Below are positions 33,884-45,885 of a DNA stretch of 64,000 nt, piece by piece. Under the pieces are notes generated by a model, which ran no database searches, was not told the DNA's origin, and worked only from the letters and a program-made list of their open reading frames with translations. The DNA lies in assembly GCF_036898095.1 (NCBI RefSeq), contig NC_090757.1, forward strand, positions 64,189,581 to 64,253,580, in the 5' to 3' direction. A program made the position numbers and the translations under genes. This DNA is from Palaemon carinicauda (Eukaryota > Arthropoda > Malacostraca > Decapoda > Palaemonidae). How positions within the stretch are numbered: the first letter of the stretch is position 1; each line of letters begins with the position of its first letter.

Positions 33884-35711
33884 CGGTAAAACCCCAGGCG
33901 CATTCAAGACTAGCGACCGGTAGGCACAAGTGCGGTTTCCTACCTCCTACCCAGTTGCTTACTTGCCTCTTCGGGGAGTACCGTCTGTTCCCAGAAAATA
34001 ACACATTCTTCACGGCTACGCTTCGAGAAGGAACGTCAAAAGAAGTTTTTCAAAGGGTGAGTACTTAGACACTAACGTGAATTTTTGTGTAGTTACCCTC
34101 GCTTCCGCTCTCTAGTAGGTCCCGTTATCCAGAGGCCTTTTGGCCTCCACGGCCAGGTCAGTGGGTCAGAATAGCACTCCCTCCTCCTAAAGTGTAAGTC
34201 TCCTAAGAAAGTAGTTCGAGGTAAGTATTCGTGTTGGAACAAATAAAAAATTTTAAGTAATTTTTATTTTTCCTAACATACTTACCGAGAACTACTTTCG
34301 GGTAATGGCCCTCCCTTCCTTCCCCGAGCGCCTCTCTTCCCTTGCTAGCATTTTGCTAATTCAATCGAACTTAATGAAGATGCTGACCCAGCAAACTAGC
34401 GACCTACCTTAATCCTACCCTCGGGGCACATTCCTTGATGCCGGGGGTAAGGCTACTTAGAGCGCGGAGTGGGGGGGTAACTTACTCAAAACTCTGGTCG
34501 GCAGAGAGAGATCACCAGTGACCTCCTAAGAAAGTAGTTCTCGGTAAGTATGTTAGGGAAAATAAAAATTACTTAAAATTTTTGATATTTCTTATCGAAT
34601 AAACTCATTAGGGGAAAAATGTCTGCCTTAACTTAAATACGATAATATAAAGTCAGTTTTACAATATAATAAATATAATTCAGTATTACCTTTCCAGGAG
34701 TGAATCCAGTTCGGAAGCAAGCACAGAGTTAAGACTTTGTCTTGGGGTAGGCTAAAGTTACGGCAGTGCAATGGGGTCTACCCCCCTCCCCTCTGGTAGG
34801 GAAGGACACAGCTCCTTTTTTAGGATAGGTGATGTTCTTATTTTTGTTTCCTTTTTTGAAATATGGGATCCTTTTCATATTAGTGGCCAGTTCCTCCCTC
34901 TGCGACCGCCCCCTCTAACAGTGCCATTTTCTTAGTCGGCCATTATCATGCATACAGTTGGCCGCTATCATACATACACCCCGAAATGTTACTCCCAGTC
35001 TGTCCCAACGTACTACAAAGGCTCCTACCGTAGCCTAATGTAGGCTATGTCCACCTAACCTAATACTCAGCTGATACCTACTCTACCCTTTCTTTCCTAT
35101 ACAGCGCTGTATAGTATACCCGTTCAGTATGAAATACATACCGGCCAATGCCCGTCCTCCGTAGCAAAAATTTATTTGCCAATTTTTCTTGCTTGAGGGT
35201 ACACTCGGGCACACTATTCTATCTGATTTCTCTTCCTTTTGTTTTGTTAAAGTTTTCTTATAGTTTATATGGGCGATATTTATTTTAATGGTATTACACT
35301 TCTTAAAATAGTTTATTTTCCATTGTTTCCTTTCCTCACTGGGCTATTTTCCCTGTTGGGGCCCCTGGGCTTATAGCATTCTGCTTTTCCAACTAGGGTT
35401 GTAGCCTAGCAAGTAATAATAATAATAATAATAATATTGTTGTTAATAGCACTTTTTTTATATAAATTATGAGAACAGCCCAGTGAGGAAAGGGAATGCT
35501 GTAAATAGACTACAAGAGAAGTAATGAACAATTAGAATAATATTTGTTCCGTAACTCTTACACAAACCTACGCTGTTTATTAGGGGTATTACTTTCGACG
35601 AAGCCATTATATTTTAGCGAGGATTAACAACCCATTCCCCTAGTTATTGGGGGTAGGGGGGGGGGTTAGCTTGCTACAGCTCCCACCCACACACCTGTGA
35701 TTTAGCTCACT
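33884..35711 (+). other. DIRS 3' region, inverted arms and leader (R4)
   Basis: Hairpin at 34132-34147, arms A/B/C at 34202-34583, dispersed-repeat pair at 35191-35536. Confidence 0.65.
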
Positions 35712-37948
35712 TTGCTTTTGGCTCGGACGATGAACGGTAATTGCCGCTCTTCATTCTCACCAATATTTGGACTGCTGTCAATCCTTTGTGTGCTTTGGCT
35801 CTTTCTTTTCAGTTTGTGTGTGTTGACTTCTGCTGAGCATGTGTACCTGCCTGGACTTGAAGACGGGATTCTTCTCCTTCGAAGGCTTCTTCGACACGGA
35901 AGAAACCTAAGGCTTCTTCAACACGGAAGAAACCTAAGGCTTCTTCGACACGGAAAAAACCTAAGGCTTCTTCGACACGGAAAAAACCTAAGGCTTCTTC
36001 GATACGGAAAAAACCTAAGGCTTCTTCGACACGGAAAAAACCTAAGGCTTCTTCGACACGGAAAAAACCTAAGGCTTCTTCGACACGGAAAAAACCTAAG
36101 GCTTCTTCGACACGGAGAAAACCTAAGGCTTCTTCTCCCGCTTCCCGACCTTCCTCCGAAGCTCTTGCAGGTTTGCTTCTTCTCCCGCTTCCCGACCTTC
36201 CTCCGAAGCTCTTGCAGGTTCGCTTCTTCTCCCGCTTCCCGACCTTCCTCCAAAGCTCTTGCAGGTTCGCATCTTCTCCCGCCTCCAGACCCTCCTCCAA
36301 AGCTCTTGCAGGTTCGGATTCTTGCGAGAGACCGTCGAGTGGTAGTGCAGGCCCTTCAACGCCTGGTTAACCTTGGTCCTTGAGAGACGGTGTCACTTCC
36401 CCTAGCAAAGCAGCCCCGCCTATCTCCGGGGGGTGTCCATGACTCTTGCTCACCTTTTATAGGTGTGGTCATCCTTGGGGTTACCGGGTCCGTCTTCCAA
36501 AGATAACTTGCTGCAACTTCTTCGCTGTGGTGATAGTGTACAGGCCTCGACGACGTAAGAAGTAGATCCTCTTGCTTGCGTCGAGGTTGTATCAGGGGCG
36601 TCGTCCGCTGCCCATCCTGCCGACGCTTCTGCCCCTTCCTACTCTTCCGCCGTTGCTTTAGACTGCGCTTCCCCCCCTTCGAACATCCTTTGAGGGGGAA
36701 GCAAGGTCCTTTGTCCAACTCTCCTGTGAGTGCTTCTTCCGCTTGGGGGAGTTTACTCATAGAGACTCCTCTTTGGAGGACTGGTGCTACTGATGGTCAG
36801 CTTGCTGATATACCGGCCCCAAGAGGAAGTCATTGTCCCCGTAGGGCTTGCCCTCCTCTTCGTCTTAGATGTGTATCTTCACCTTCGGTGAAAAAGCACC
36901 TCGTTGGCTCTTCAGCTTCATCTACACAGGCGTCCTCTGCAGAGGAGCCTTCTCGTATCTCGTCTTGTGGCCCTCAACCTTCACCTGTTCCTGGACCTTC
37001 CTCTGACGACGCTGCTGCTAGTCCTCTGACTTCGGGCTTGGACACTCTTGTGGATCGTGCTCGATCCCTTATGGTGGATGTTCGCCCTTCCAAATGGCAC
37101 ATCCCTGTTCCTGTTCCTACGCTCCGATCTTATGCTTCTTTTTGTCGTCCTGACTTGCCATGTCCGTTTCTGACTCCTTCAGATCTGCGCCTTCCTGCTC
37201 GCCACGTGACCTTGCGTCACTCGCCTGCGCTTCATCCAGTTATGTGCCTTCCTTGTGCGCACTAGCCGCCGACGCTTCTACAACTACCAACGCGTCGTTC
37301 TCCAGCGCCATAGGTTCTTGTGCAGCACTCTCCGTGCGCGTGCGCACCTTCTACACATTGGCCAGTTTGTGCTCCAGATGCGCGTCAGCCAGCGCTCGCC
37401 GGAACGACAGCACTCTCCAGCTCGCCAACGCTCTCCGGCCGCTCCAGTGCACTAGGGCTAAACAGCGCGTCGGCACTCTCCAGCATGTCAGAGCTCCCCA
37501 GCGCGTCCACGCTTTCCAGCGCATCAGTGTTTGCCAGCTCGCTAGCATGATAGCACTCACCAGCACGTCAGCGCTCTCCAGCCCTCTCCTACGTGCCAGC
37601 ACTCGCCAGAACGCCAGCGCTCTTCAGCACGACCACTCACCAGCATGTCAGCGTTATCCAGTTCGCCAGCTATCTCATGCGCGCCAGCGCTTTTCAGCGA
37701 ATCCACAATCTCCAGCACATCAGCGTTTGCCAGCTTGCCAGCACGCAAGCGCTCATCAGCACGACAGCACTTTCCATTATGTCAGCGCTCTTCTGTGCAC
37801 CACCGCTCTCCAGCTCAACAGCATTTGCCAGCCCTCTCCAGCGCACCAGCGCTCTCCAGGAGATTCCTGGAGGTCGAGCCTGCTGAGAATTATGCAAACT
37901 CCCTCACAACCTAAGTCGTCCCTGGCACTCCCTCTGGCCGAGACCTAG
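35712..37948 (+). pseudogene. gag: Ser/Pro-rich gag N-terminal region (R4)
   Basis: Nine 27-bp repeats. Open pieces are 35712-36383, 36576-37265 and 37160-37948. Confidence 0.5.
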
Positions 37949-38772
37949 TTCTAGGGCAAGAGTACATTGACAAAGTGGTGGCCAGCAATGCCGAGGCTCC
38001 CAAGACCCAGAGTGCCTCTAAATTGCTCCAGGGCCTCAAAAACCAAGGGAAGGTCTATGTGCCCGAAGGACGTCGCCCAGGTCCTTGTAAAGTGTTGACG
38101 GCCGTGGACATTCTGAGCCAAGGCGTCTCTGATGACAGAGCCTCTTCGGCCCCAGTCTGTTTCTCACCAGCAGAGGCCTCCATGATGGAGGAGATGTCGC
38201 GAGACTTGGTTAACGTCTCCTCTTGGCTAGACTGGTGGGCTTCCACGTTGGTGGGTGTTCAAGCCTCCTATGACCCCGAGGACCCTGACCAGCAAGGCCT
38301 AATGAGGGACCTCATTACCTCTGGGGGTAAAACCCTCAAGTTCTTAACATATCAGTCTCTCGCCCTTACAGCCAACTGGGTTCTCCGTAAGAGAGACACT
38401 GTTCTTATGAAAGTGTCTTGGAAGGTACCGGACAGGGAGGCGCGAGCAATTCGCAGCCTGCCCCTGTGGGGAGAGTCTCTGTTTCCTCTGAAAGAGCTAG
38501 AGGCCTTAATGGAAAAGGTCTCGAAAAAGAAGGAGGCCAACGTCACCAGACCGGCAACTTCAAGGAGACCTCCATACAAGAGGTCCGTCTCAGACAGCAC
38601 CGCGACGCCCCAAGCCTCTTCCAGCACTACGAGGAGAGAGGCCCCCTCTTCCTCCTGGTCCTCAACTCCGCAACCCTCCCGCAGGGGAGCTGCAGCGCCC
38701 TCAAGCTCCTTCAGGTCGGGTTACTCCGCTTCTAGGAGAGGCAGATCAGGCCGCTCCTCTAGAAGAAGGTAG
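37915..38772 (+). CDS. gag: DIRS Gag-like protein, C-terminal part (R5)
   Basis: Same variant as R3 and R4. Confidence 0.7.
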   Translation, partial: VVPGTPSGRDLVLGQEYIDKVVASNAEAPKTQSASKLLQGLKNQGKVYVPEGRRPGPCKVLTAVDILSQGVSDDRASSAPVCFSPAEASMMEEMSRDLVNVSSWLDWWASTLVGVQASYDPEDPDQQGLMRDLITSGGKTLKFLTYQSLALTANWVLRKRDTVLMKVSWKVPDREARAIRSLPLWGESLFPLKELEALMEKVSKKKEANVTRPATSRRPPYKRSVSDSTATPQASSSTTRREAPSSSWSSTPQPSRRGAAAPSSSFRSGYSASRRGRSGRSSRRR

Positions 38773-39004
38773 AGTGGGAGGCCCCCTATCCCCGCCCAAG
38801 CCTCGGGTTGGGGGATGCCTCAGACAACATTGGCAAGCATGGAAGGCTCAAGGGGCAGAGCCTTGGACAGTGTCCGTCCTAAAGGAGGGCTACAGACTCC
38901 CGTTCCTGACGAATCCACCCCCTCTTATTCCGGCCAACCGGACGGAATGACTAGCTCCCAAAGATCCGTTAAAGAGGACCGCCCTTCAAGAGGAGGTATC
39001 CTCC

Positions 39005-40465
39005 ATGTTAGAAAAGGGCGCCATGGAAGAAGTTCCTCTCCCAGGGCCAGGTTTCTACAGTCGCCTGTTCCTGGTAGAGAAAGCGACGGGGGGGTGGAGA
39101 CCGGTTATAGACCTGTCAGCTCTCAACAAGTTCGTCAAGAAGACGGACTTCGAGATGGTCACGCCAAAGTCAGTCCTGCTGTCCTTGAGGGAGAAAAATT
39201 TTATGATGACCGTCGACCTCAAGGACGCATACTTCCAAATTCCGATCCACCCCTCGAGTCGGAAGTTCCTCCGGGTGAAATGGGGTTCCCAGAGCCTGCA
39301 ATTCAGAACTCTTTGCTTCGGTCTGTCAACAGCGCCCCAGGTGTTCACGAGAGTCTTCACGACTGTCTCAGTGTGGGCTTACGAACGTGGCATCCGCCTC
39401 ATCAGATACCTGGACGACTGGTTGCTCCTTTCCGCCTCAAAGGCCCTCTTGGAGGAACAAGGGAGAAGTCTCCTGCAGTTTTGCAGAGATCTGGGGATTG
39501 TCATCAACCCAAAGAAGTCAAATCTATCCCCGTCCACCAGAATGAACTACTTGGGGATGACATTGGACACCATTCAAGGAAAAGTTTTCCCTTCGGAGGA
39601 CAGGATAAGGAACCTCAGGCACATCATCCAGCCGTTCCTATCAGAACAACCCAGGAGAGCGAAAGACTGGCAGAGGCTGATAGGCCACCTGGTCTCATTG
39701 GAGAAACTAGTTCCCCAAGGGAGGATAAAGCTCAGATCCATTCAATGGAATCTCAAGAACCTCTGGTGCCAGACGGACTCACAACAAGTTCTAATTCCAG
39801 TCCTTCCAGACACAAGACCCTCCCTGGAATGGTGGCACTGCCAGTCGAACTCCCTCAAGGGGATGCCCTTCGGGACCAGCCCTCCAGAATTACTTCTGTT
39901 CACAGACGCCTCCAACCAAGGATGGGGAGCCCACCTCCTCGACGGGACGGCACGAGGTACCTGGTTGGAAGGGGAAAAGCAACTCCACATCAATGTCCTG
40001 GAGTTGAAAGCAGTCCAGAAGGCGTGCTTACACTTCGCAAGTCTGCTAAAGGGAAACACCGTGGCATTGATGTGCGACAACGCCACGGTAGTAGCATACA
40101 TAAAGAAGCAGGGAGGCTTGAAATCGAGGGAGTTGTGCGATCTCACCATAGAGATTCTGAATTGGGCAGAGGAAAATCACGTGGTGTTGTTAGCAAGGTT
40201 CATTCCCGGGAAGAAAAACGTTCTGGCCGACGGCCTCAGCAGAATGGGCCAGATAGTAGGGACAGAGTGGTCCCTCCTCCCAGAAGTAGCCAGGCTCATC
40301 ATTCAGCGTTGGGGTTCCCCGGTGATGGACCTCTTTGCAACGAAACTCAACGGCCAACTCCCAGTCTATTGCTCCCCCGTACCAGACCCGAAAGTAGCCT
40401 TGGAAGACGCCTCTCAGCACAAGTGGACAATCTGGATGTGTACGCTTTTCCCCCCTTCACGTTGA
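39005..40465 (+). CDS. DIRS reverse transcriptase / RNase H (R5)
   Basis: Intact 486-codon RT and RNase H frame. The tail in the neighbouring frame ends at 40695. Confidence 0.92.
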   Translation: MLEKGAMEEVPLPGPGFYSRLFLVEKATGGWRPVIDLSALNKFVKKTDFEMVTPKSVLLSLREKNFMMTVDLKDAYFQIPIHPSSRKFLRVKWGSQSLQFRTLCFGLSTAPQVFTRVFTTVSVWAYERGIRLIRYLDDWLLLSASKALLEEQGRSLLQFCRDLGIVINPKKSNLSPSTRMNYLGMTLDTIQGKVFPSEDRIRNLRHIIQPFLSEQPRRAKDWQRLIGHLVSLEKLVPQGRIKLRSIQWNLKNLWCQTDSQQVLIPVLPDTRPSLEWWHCQSNSLKGMPFGTSPPELLLFTDASNQGWGAHLLDGTARGTWLEGEKQLHINVLELKAVQKACLHFASLLKGNTVALMCDNATVVAYIKKQGGLKSRELCDLTIEILNWAEENHVVLLARFIPGKKNVLADGLSRMGQIVGTEWSLLPEVARLIIQRWGSPVMDLFATKLNGQLPVYCSPVPDPKVALEDASQHKWTIWMCTLFPPSR

Positions 40466-40529
40466 TAAGACAGGTGCTCAACAGAGTAAGGGCCGCCCGA
40501 AACCTAAAGATGACTTTGGTAGCGCCCTG

Positions 40530-41717
40530 GTGGCCGGAGAGGGAGTGGTTCGCAGACCTAAAAGACCTAACGAGTCACCCGCCGTGGCCTCTACCCACCA
40601 GGTCAGACCTTCTGCACCAGCCTCACTTTCTCAAGCTCCACGACAACCCACTCTCCCTTCGTCTTCACGCCTGGAGACTATCCAGCGGCTCCTGAAGAAG
40701 GAAGGTTATTCTCCCTCCATGGCTAAGAGAATGTCTCTATACCTGAGAAAGTCGTCAGCCGCGATATACCAGGCAAAATGGGCCTCCTTCACGAAGTGGT
40801 GCTCTGAGAGGCACATTAGACCTCTTAAGGCCTCTGTCCCAGACATAGCAGATTTTCTGGTGTTTCTTAGGGACAAAGTAGGAATGTCAATTCCAGCCAT
40901 AAAAGGGGTTCGGGCTGCCTTAGGCCAAGTCTTCCTCCTGAAGGGCATCGACCTGGGGGCCTCGAGACACATAGCGATGCTTGTCAAAAGCTTCGAGCAG
41001 TCTTGCCCCCCTCAGGCGAGGAGGGTGCCCCAGTGGGACTTAGCCAAGGTCCTGAAGAGGCTGTGTCGTCCCCCCTTTGAACCCTTGAAGGATATCGTAG
41101 ACAAAGATCTCACCCTCAAGGCCGTCTTCTTGCTGGCCTTGGCGTCCGCTAAGAGAGTGGGAGAGATCCATGGTCTGTCATACGACGTCTCTCACTCAAA
41201 GGGGTGGAATGAAGTATCCTTCAAGTTCGTGCCTTCTTTTGTGGCCAAGACTCAGAACCCAGCAGTCTGGGACCCGAGGTTTGAAGGTTTCTCAATTCCT
41301 GCCATCCCTAAGACAGGCAATGCAGAAGACTTAAAATTGTGCCCAGTGCGAACAATTAGAAAATACCCGGAAAGGACAGCGCATCTCCGACCAGGCATCA
41401 AGAGCCTCTTCGTTTCCACAGGTATTAATAAGAAACAAGTTTCCAAAAACACCATCTCCTTCTGGTTGAGACAGGTTATCGCCAGAACCTACAAGGAGGC
41501 TGGCATGGCAGTGCCAGGCACTCCCAGACCTCATGACATCAGGGGCCTGAGCACCTCCTTAGCCTTTGAGAAAAACATGGCAGTAGGGCAAATTCTGCGA
41601 GCAGGTACTTGGTTGAACCAGTCAACCTTTACTGCCCACTACCTCAAGGACTACTCAAGAAAATCCTTGGACGGGTTCTCCATGGGAACAGTCATCTCCG
41701 CCCTCCAAGCGGTGTAA
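40530..41717 (+). CDS. DIRS tyrosine recombinase (R5)
   Basis: Unbroken recombinase with all signature residues. The first ATG is at 40719. Confidence 0.93.
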   Translation: MAGEGVVRRPKRPNESPAVASTHQVRPSAPASLSQAPRQPTLPSSSRLETIQRLLKKEGYSPSMAKRMSLYLRKSSAAIYQAKWASFTKWCSERHIRPLKASVPDIADFLVFLRDKVGMSIPAIKGVRAALGQVFLLKGIDLGASRHIAMLVKSFEQSCPPQARRVPQWDLAKVLKRLCRPPFEPLKDIVDKDLTLKAVFLLALASAKRVGEIHGLSYDVSHSKGWNEVSFKFVPSFVAKTQNPAVWDPRFEGFSIPAIPKTGNAEDLKLCPVRTIRKYPERTAHLRPGIKSLFVSTGINKKQVSKNTISFWLRQVIARTYKEAGMAVPGTPRPHDIRGLSTSLAFEKNMAVGQILRAGTWLNQSTFTAHYLKDYSRKSLDGFSMGTVISALQAV

Positions 41718-43548
41718 CGGTAAAACCCCAGGCGCATTCAAGACTAGCGACCGGTAGGCACAAGTGCGGTTTCCTACCTCCTACCCAGTTGCTTACTTGC
41801 CTCTTCGGGGAGTACCGTCTGTTCCCAGAAAATAACACATTCTTCACGGCTACGCTTCGAGAAGGAACGTCAAAAGAAGTTTTTCAAAGGGTGAGTACTT
41901 AGACACTAACGTGAATTTTTGTGTAGTTACCCTCGCTTCCACTCTCTAGTAGGTCCCGTTATCCAGAGGCCTTTTGGCCTCCACGGCCAGGTCAGTGGGT
42001 CAGAATAGCACTCCCTCCTCCTAAAGTGTAAGTCTCCTAAGAAAGTAGTTCGAGGTAAGTATTCGTGTTGGAACAAATAAAAAATTTTAAGTAATTTTTA
42101 TTTTTCCTAACATACTTACCGAGAACTACTTTCGGGTAATGGCCCTCCCTTCCTTCCCCGAGCGCCTCTCTTCCCTTGCTAGCATTTTGCTAATTCAATC
42201 GAACTTAATGAAGATGCTGACCCAGCAAACTAGCGACCTACCTTAATCCTACCCTCGGGGCACATTCCTTGATGCCGGGGGTAAGGCTACTTAGAGCGCG
42301 GAGTGGGGGGGTAACTTACTCAAAACTCTGGTCGGCAGAGAGAGATCACCAGTGACCTCCTAAGAAAGTAGTTCTCGGTAAGTATGTTAGGGAAAATAAA
42401 AATTACTTAAAATTTTTGATATTTCTTATCGAATAAACTCATTAGGGGAAAAATGTCTGCCTTAACTTAAATACGATAATATAAAGTCAGTTTTACAATA
42501 TAATAAATATAATTCAGTATTACCTTTCCAGGAGTGAATCCAGTTCGGAAGCAAGCACAGAGTTAAGACTTTGTCTTGGGGTAGGCTAAAGTTACGGCAG
42601 TGCAATGGGGTCTACCCCCCTCCCCTCTGGTAGGGAAGGACACAGCTCCTTTTTTAGGATAGGTGATGTTCTTATTTTTGTTTCCTTTTTTGAAATATGG
42701 GATCCTTTTCATATTAGTGGCCAGTTCCTCCCTCTGCGACCGCCCCCTCTAACAGTGCCATTTTCTTAGTCGGCCATTATCATGCATACAGTTGGCCGCT
42801 ATCATACATACACCCCGAAATGTTACTCCCAGTCTGTCCCAACGTACTACAAAGGCTCCTACCGTAGCCTAATGTAGGCTATGTCCACCTAACCTAATAC
42901 TCAGCTGATACCTACTCTACCCTTTCTTTCCTATACAGCGCTGTATAGTATACCCGTTCAGTATGAAATACATACCGGCCAATGCCCGTCCTCCGTAGCA
43001 AAAATTTATTTGCCAATTTTTCTTGCTTGAGGGTACACTCGGGCACACTATTCTATCTGATTTCTCTTCCTTTTGTTTTGTTAAAGTTTTCTTATAGTTT
43101 ATATGGGCGATATTTATTTTAATGGTATTACACTTCTTAAAATAGTTTATTTTCCATTGTTTCCTTTCCTCACTGGGCTATTTTCCCTGTTGGGGCCCCT
43201 GGGCTTATAGCATTCTGCTTTTCCAACTAGGGTTGTAGCCTAGCAAGTAATAATAATAATAATAATAATATTGTTGTTAATAGCACTTTTTTTATATAAA
43301 TTATGAGAACAGCCCAGTGAGGAAAGGGAATGCTGTAAATAGACTACAAGAGAAGTAATGAACAATTAGAATAATATTTGTTCCGTAACTCTTACACAAA
43401 CCTACGCTGTTTATTAGGGGTATTACTTTCGACGAAGCCATTATATTTTAGCGAGGATTAACAACCCATTCCCCTAGTTATTGGGGGTAGGGGGGGGGGG
43501 GGTTAGCTTGCTACAGCTCCCACCCACACACCTGTGATTTAGCTCACT
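41718..43548 (+). other. DIRS 3' region, inverted arms and leader (R5)
   Basis: Hairpin at 41966-41981, arms A/B/C at 42036-42417, dispersed-repeat pair at 43025-43370. A private G-to-A change is seen near 41941 (cttccactctc), and the leader poly-G tract (about 43491-43502) is three bases longer. Confidence 0.65.
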
Positions 43549-45885
43549 TTGCTTTTGGCTCGGACGATGAACGGTAATTGCCGCTCTTCATTCTCACCAA
43601 TATTTGGACTGCTGTCAATCCTTTGTGTGCTTTGGCTCTTTCTTTTCAGTTTGTGTGTGTTGACTTCTGCTGAGCATGTGTACCTGCCTGGACTTGAAGA
43701 CGGGATTCTTCTCCTTCGAAGGCTTCTTCGACACGGAAGAAACCTAAGGCTTCTTCAACACGGAAGAAACCTAAGGCTTCTTCGACACGGAAAAAACCTA
43801 AGGCTTCTTCGACACGGAAAAAACCTAAGGCTTCTTCGATACGGAAAAAACCTAAGGCTTCTTTGACACGGAAAAAACCTAAGGCTTCTTCGACACGGAA
43901 AAAACCTAAGGCTTCTTCGACACGGAAAAAACCTAAGGCTTCTTCGACACGGAAAAAACCTAAGGCTTCTTCGATACGGAAAAAACCTAAGGCTTCTTTG
44001 ACACGGAAAAAACCTAAGGCTTCTTCGACACGGAAAAAACCTAAGGCTTCTTCGACACGGAAAAAACCTAAGGCTTCTTCGATACGGAAAAAACCTAAGG
44101 CTTCTTTGACACGGAAAAAACCTAAGGCTTCTTCGACACGGAGAAAACCTAAGGCTTCTTCTCCCGCTTCCCGACCTTCCTCCGAAGCTCTTGCAGGTTC
44201 GCTTCTTCTCCCGCTTCCCGACCTTCCTCCGAAGCTCTTGCAGGTTCGCTTCTTCTCCCGCTTCCCGACCTTCCTCCAAAGCTCTTGCAGGTTCGCATCT
44301 TCTCCCGCCTCCAGACCCTCCTCCAAAGCTCTTGCAGGTTCGGATTCTTGCGAGAGACCGTCGAGTGGTAGTGCAGGCCCTTCAACGCCTGGTTAACCTT
44401 GGTCCTTGAGAGACGGTGTCACTTCCCCTAGCAAAGCAGCCCCGCCTATCTCCGGGGGGTGTCCATGACTCTTGCTCACCTTTTATAGGTGTGGTCATCC
44501 TTGGGGTTACCGGGTCCGTCCTCCAAAGATAACTTGCTGCAACTTCTTCGCTGTGGTGATAGTGTACAGGCCTCGACGACGTAAGAAGTAGATCCTCTTG
44601 CTTGCGTCGAGGTTGTATCAGGGGCGTCGTCCGCTGCCCATCCTGCCGACGCTTCTGCCCCTTCCTACTCTTCCGCCGTTGCTTTAGACTGCGCTTCCCC
44701 CCCTTCAAACATCCTTTGAGGGGGAAGCAAGGTCCTTTGTCCAACTCTCCTGTGAGTGCTTCTTCCGCTTGGGGGAGTTTACTCATAGAGACTCCTCTTT
44801 GGAGGACTGGTGCTACTGATGGTCAGCTTGCTGATATACCGGCCCCAAGAGGAAGTCATTGTCCCCGTAGGGCTTGCCCTCCTCTTCGTCTTAGATGTGT
44901 ATCTTCACCTTCGGTGAAAAAGGACCTCGTTGGCTCTTCAGCTTCATCTACACAGGCGTCCTCTGCAGAGGAGCCTTCTCGTATCTCGTCTTGTGGCCCT
45001 CAACCTTCACCTGTTCCTGGACCTTCCTCTGACGACGCTGCTGCTAGTCCTCTGACTTCGGGCTTGGACACTCTTGTGGATCGTGCTCGATCCCTTATGG
45101 TGGATGTTCGCCCTTCCAAATGGCACATCCCTGTTCCTGTTCCTACGCTCCGATCTTATGCTTCTTTTTGTCGTCCTGACTTGCCATGTCCGTTTCTGAC
45201 TCCTTCAGATCTGCGCCTTCCTGCTCGCCACGTGACCTTGCGTCACTCGCCTGCGCTTCATCCAGTTACGTGCCTTCCTTGTGCGCACTAGCCGCCGACG
45301 CTTCTACAACTACCAACGCGTCGTTCTCCAGCGCCATAGGTTCTTGTGCAGCACTCTCCGTGCGCGTGCGCACCTTCTACACATTGGCCAGTTTGTGCTC
45401 CAGATGCGCGTCAGCCAGCGCTCGCCGGAACGACAGCACTCTCCAGCTCGCCAACGCTCTCCGGCCGCTCCAGTGCACTAGGGCTAAACAGCGCGTCGGC
45501 ACTCTCCAGCATGTCAGAGCTCCCCAGCGCGTCCACGCTTTCCAGCGCATCAGTGTTTGCCAGCTCGCTAGCATGATAGCACTCACCAGCACGTCAGCGC
45601 TCTCCAGCCCTCTCCTACGTGCCAGCACTCGCCAGAACGCCAGCGCTCTTCAGCACGACCACTCACCAGCATGTCAGCGTTATCCAGTTCGCCAGCTATC
45701 TCATGCGCGCCAGCGCTTTTCAGCGAATCCACAATCTCCAGCACATCAGCGTTTGCCAGCTTGCCAGCACGCAAGCGCTCATCAGCACGACAGCACTTTC
45801 CATTATGTCAGCGCTCTTCTGTGCACCACCGCTCTCCAGCTCAACAGCATTTGCCAGCCCTCTCCAGCGCACCAGCGCTCTCCAG
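43549..45885 (+). pseudogene. gag: Ser/Pro-rich gag N-terminal region, expanded VNTR (R5)
   Basis: Here the 27-bp repeat has 16 copies (about 43714-44152) against nine elsewhere. A Ser-to-Leu variant (tttgacacgg) recurs every five repeats, so the expansion copied a multi-repeat block. One frame (43863-44396) reads TRKKPKASS repeats straight into the ASSPASRPSSEALAGS segment. This supports that frame, not the Leu-rich one, as the original coding frame. Confidence 0.5.

Larger units (their letters stand above)
30026..37859 (+). mobile_element. DIRS1-like array, repeat R4
   Basis: A 7,834-bp repeat, apparently the same sequence as R3 over the coding regions. Confidence 0.88.
37860..45885 (+). 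mobile_element. DIRS1-like array, repeat R5
   Basis: 8,026 bp: 7,834 plus 189 bp (seven extra 27-bp repeats) plus 3 bp in the leader poly-G tract. At 45885/45886 it does not re-enter gag but continues into a longer repeat tail, so this is the right edge of the amplified segment. Confidence 0.88.
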
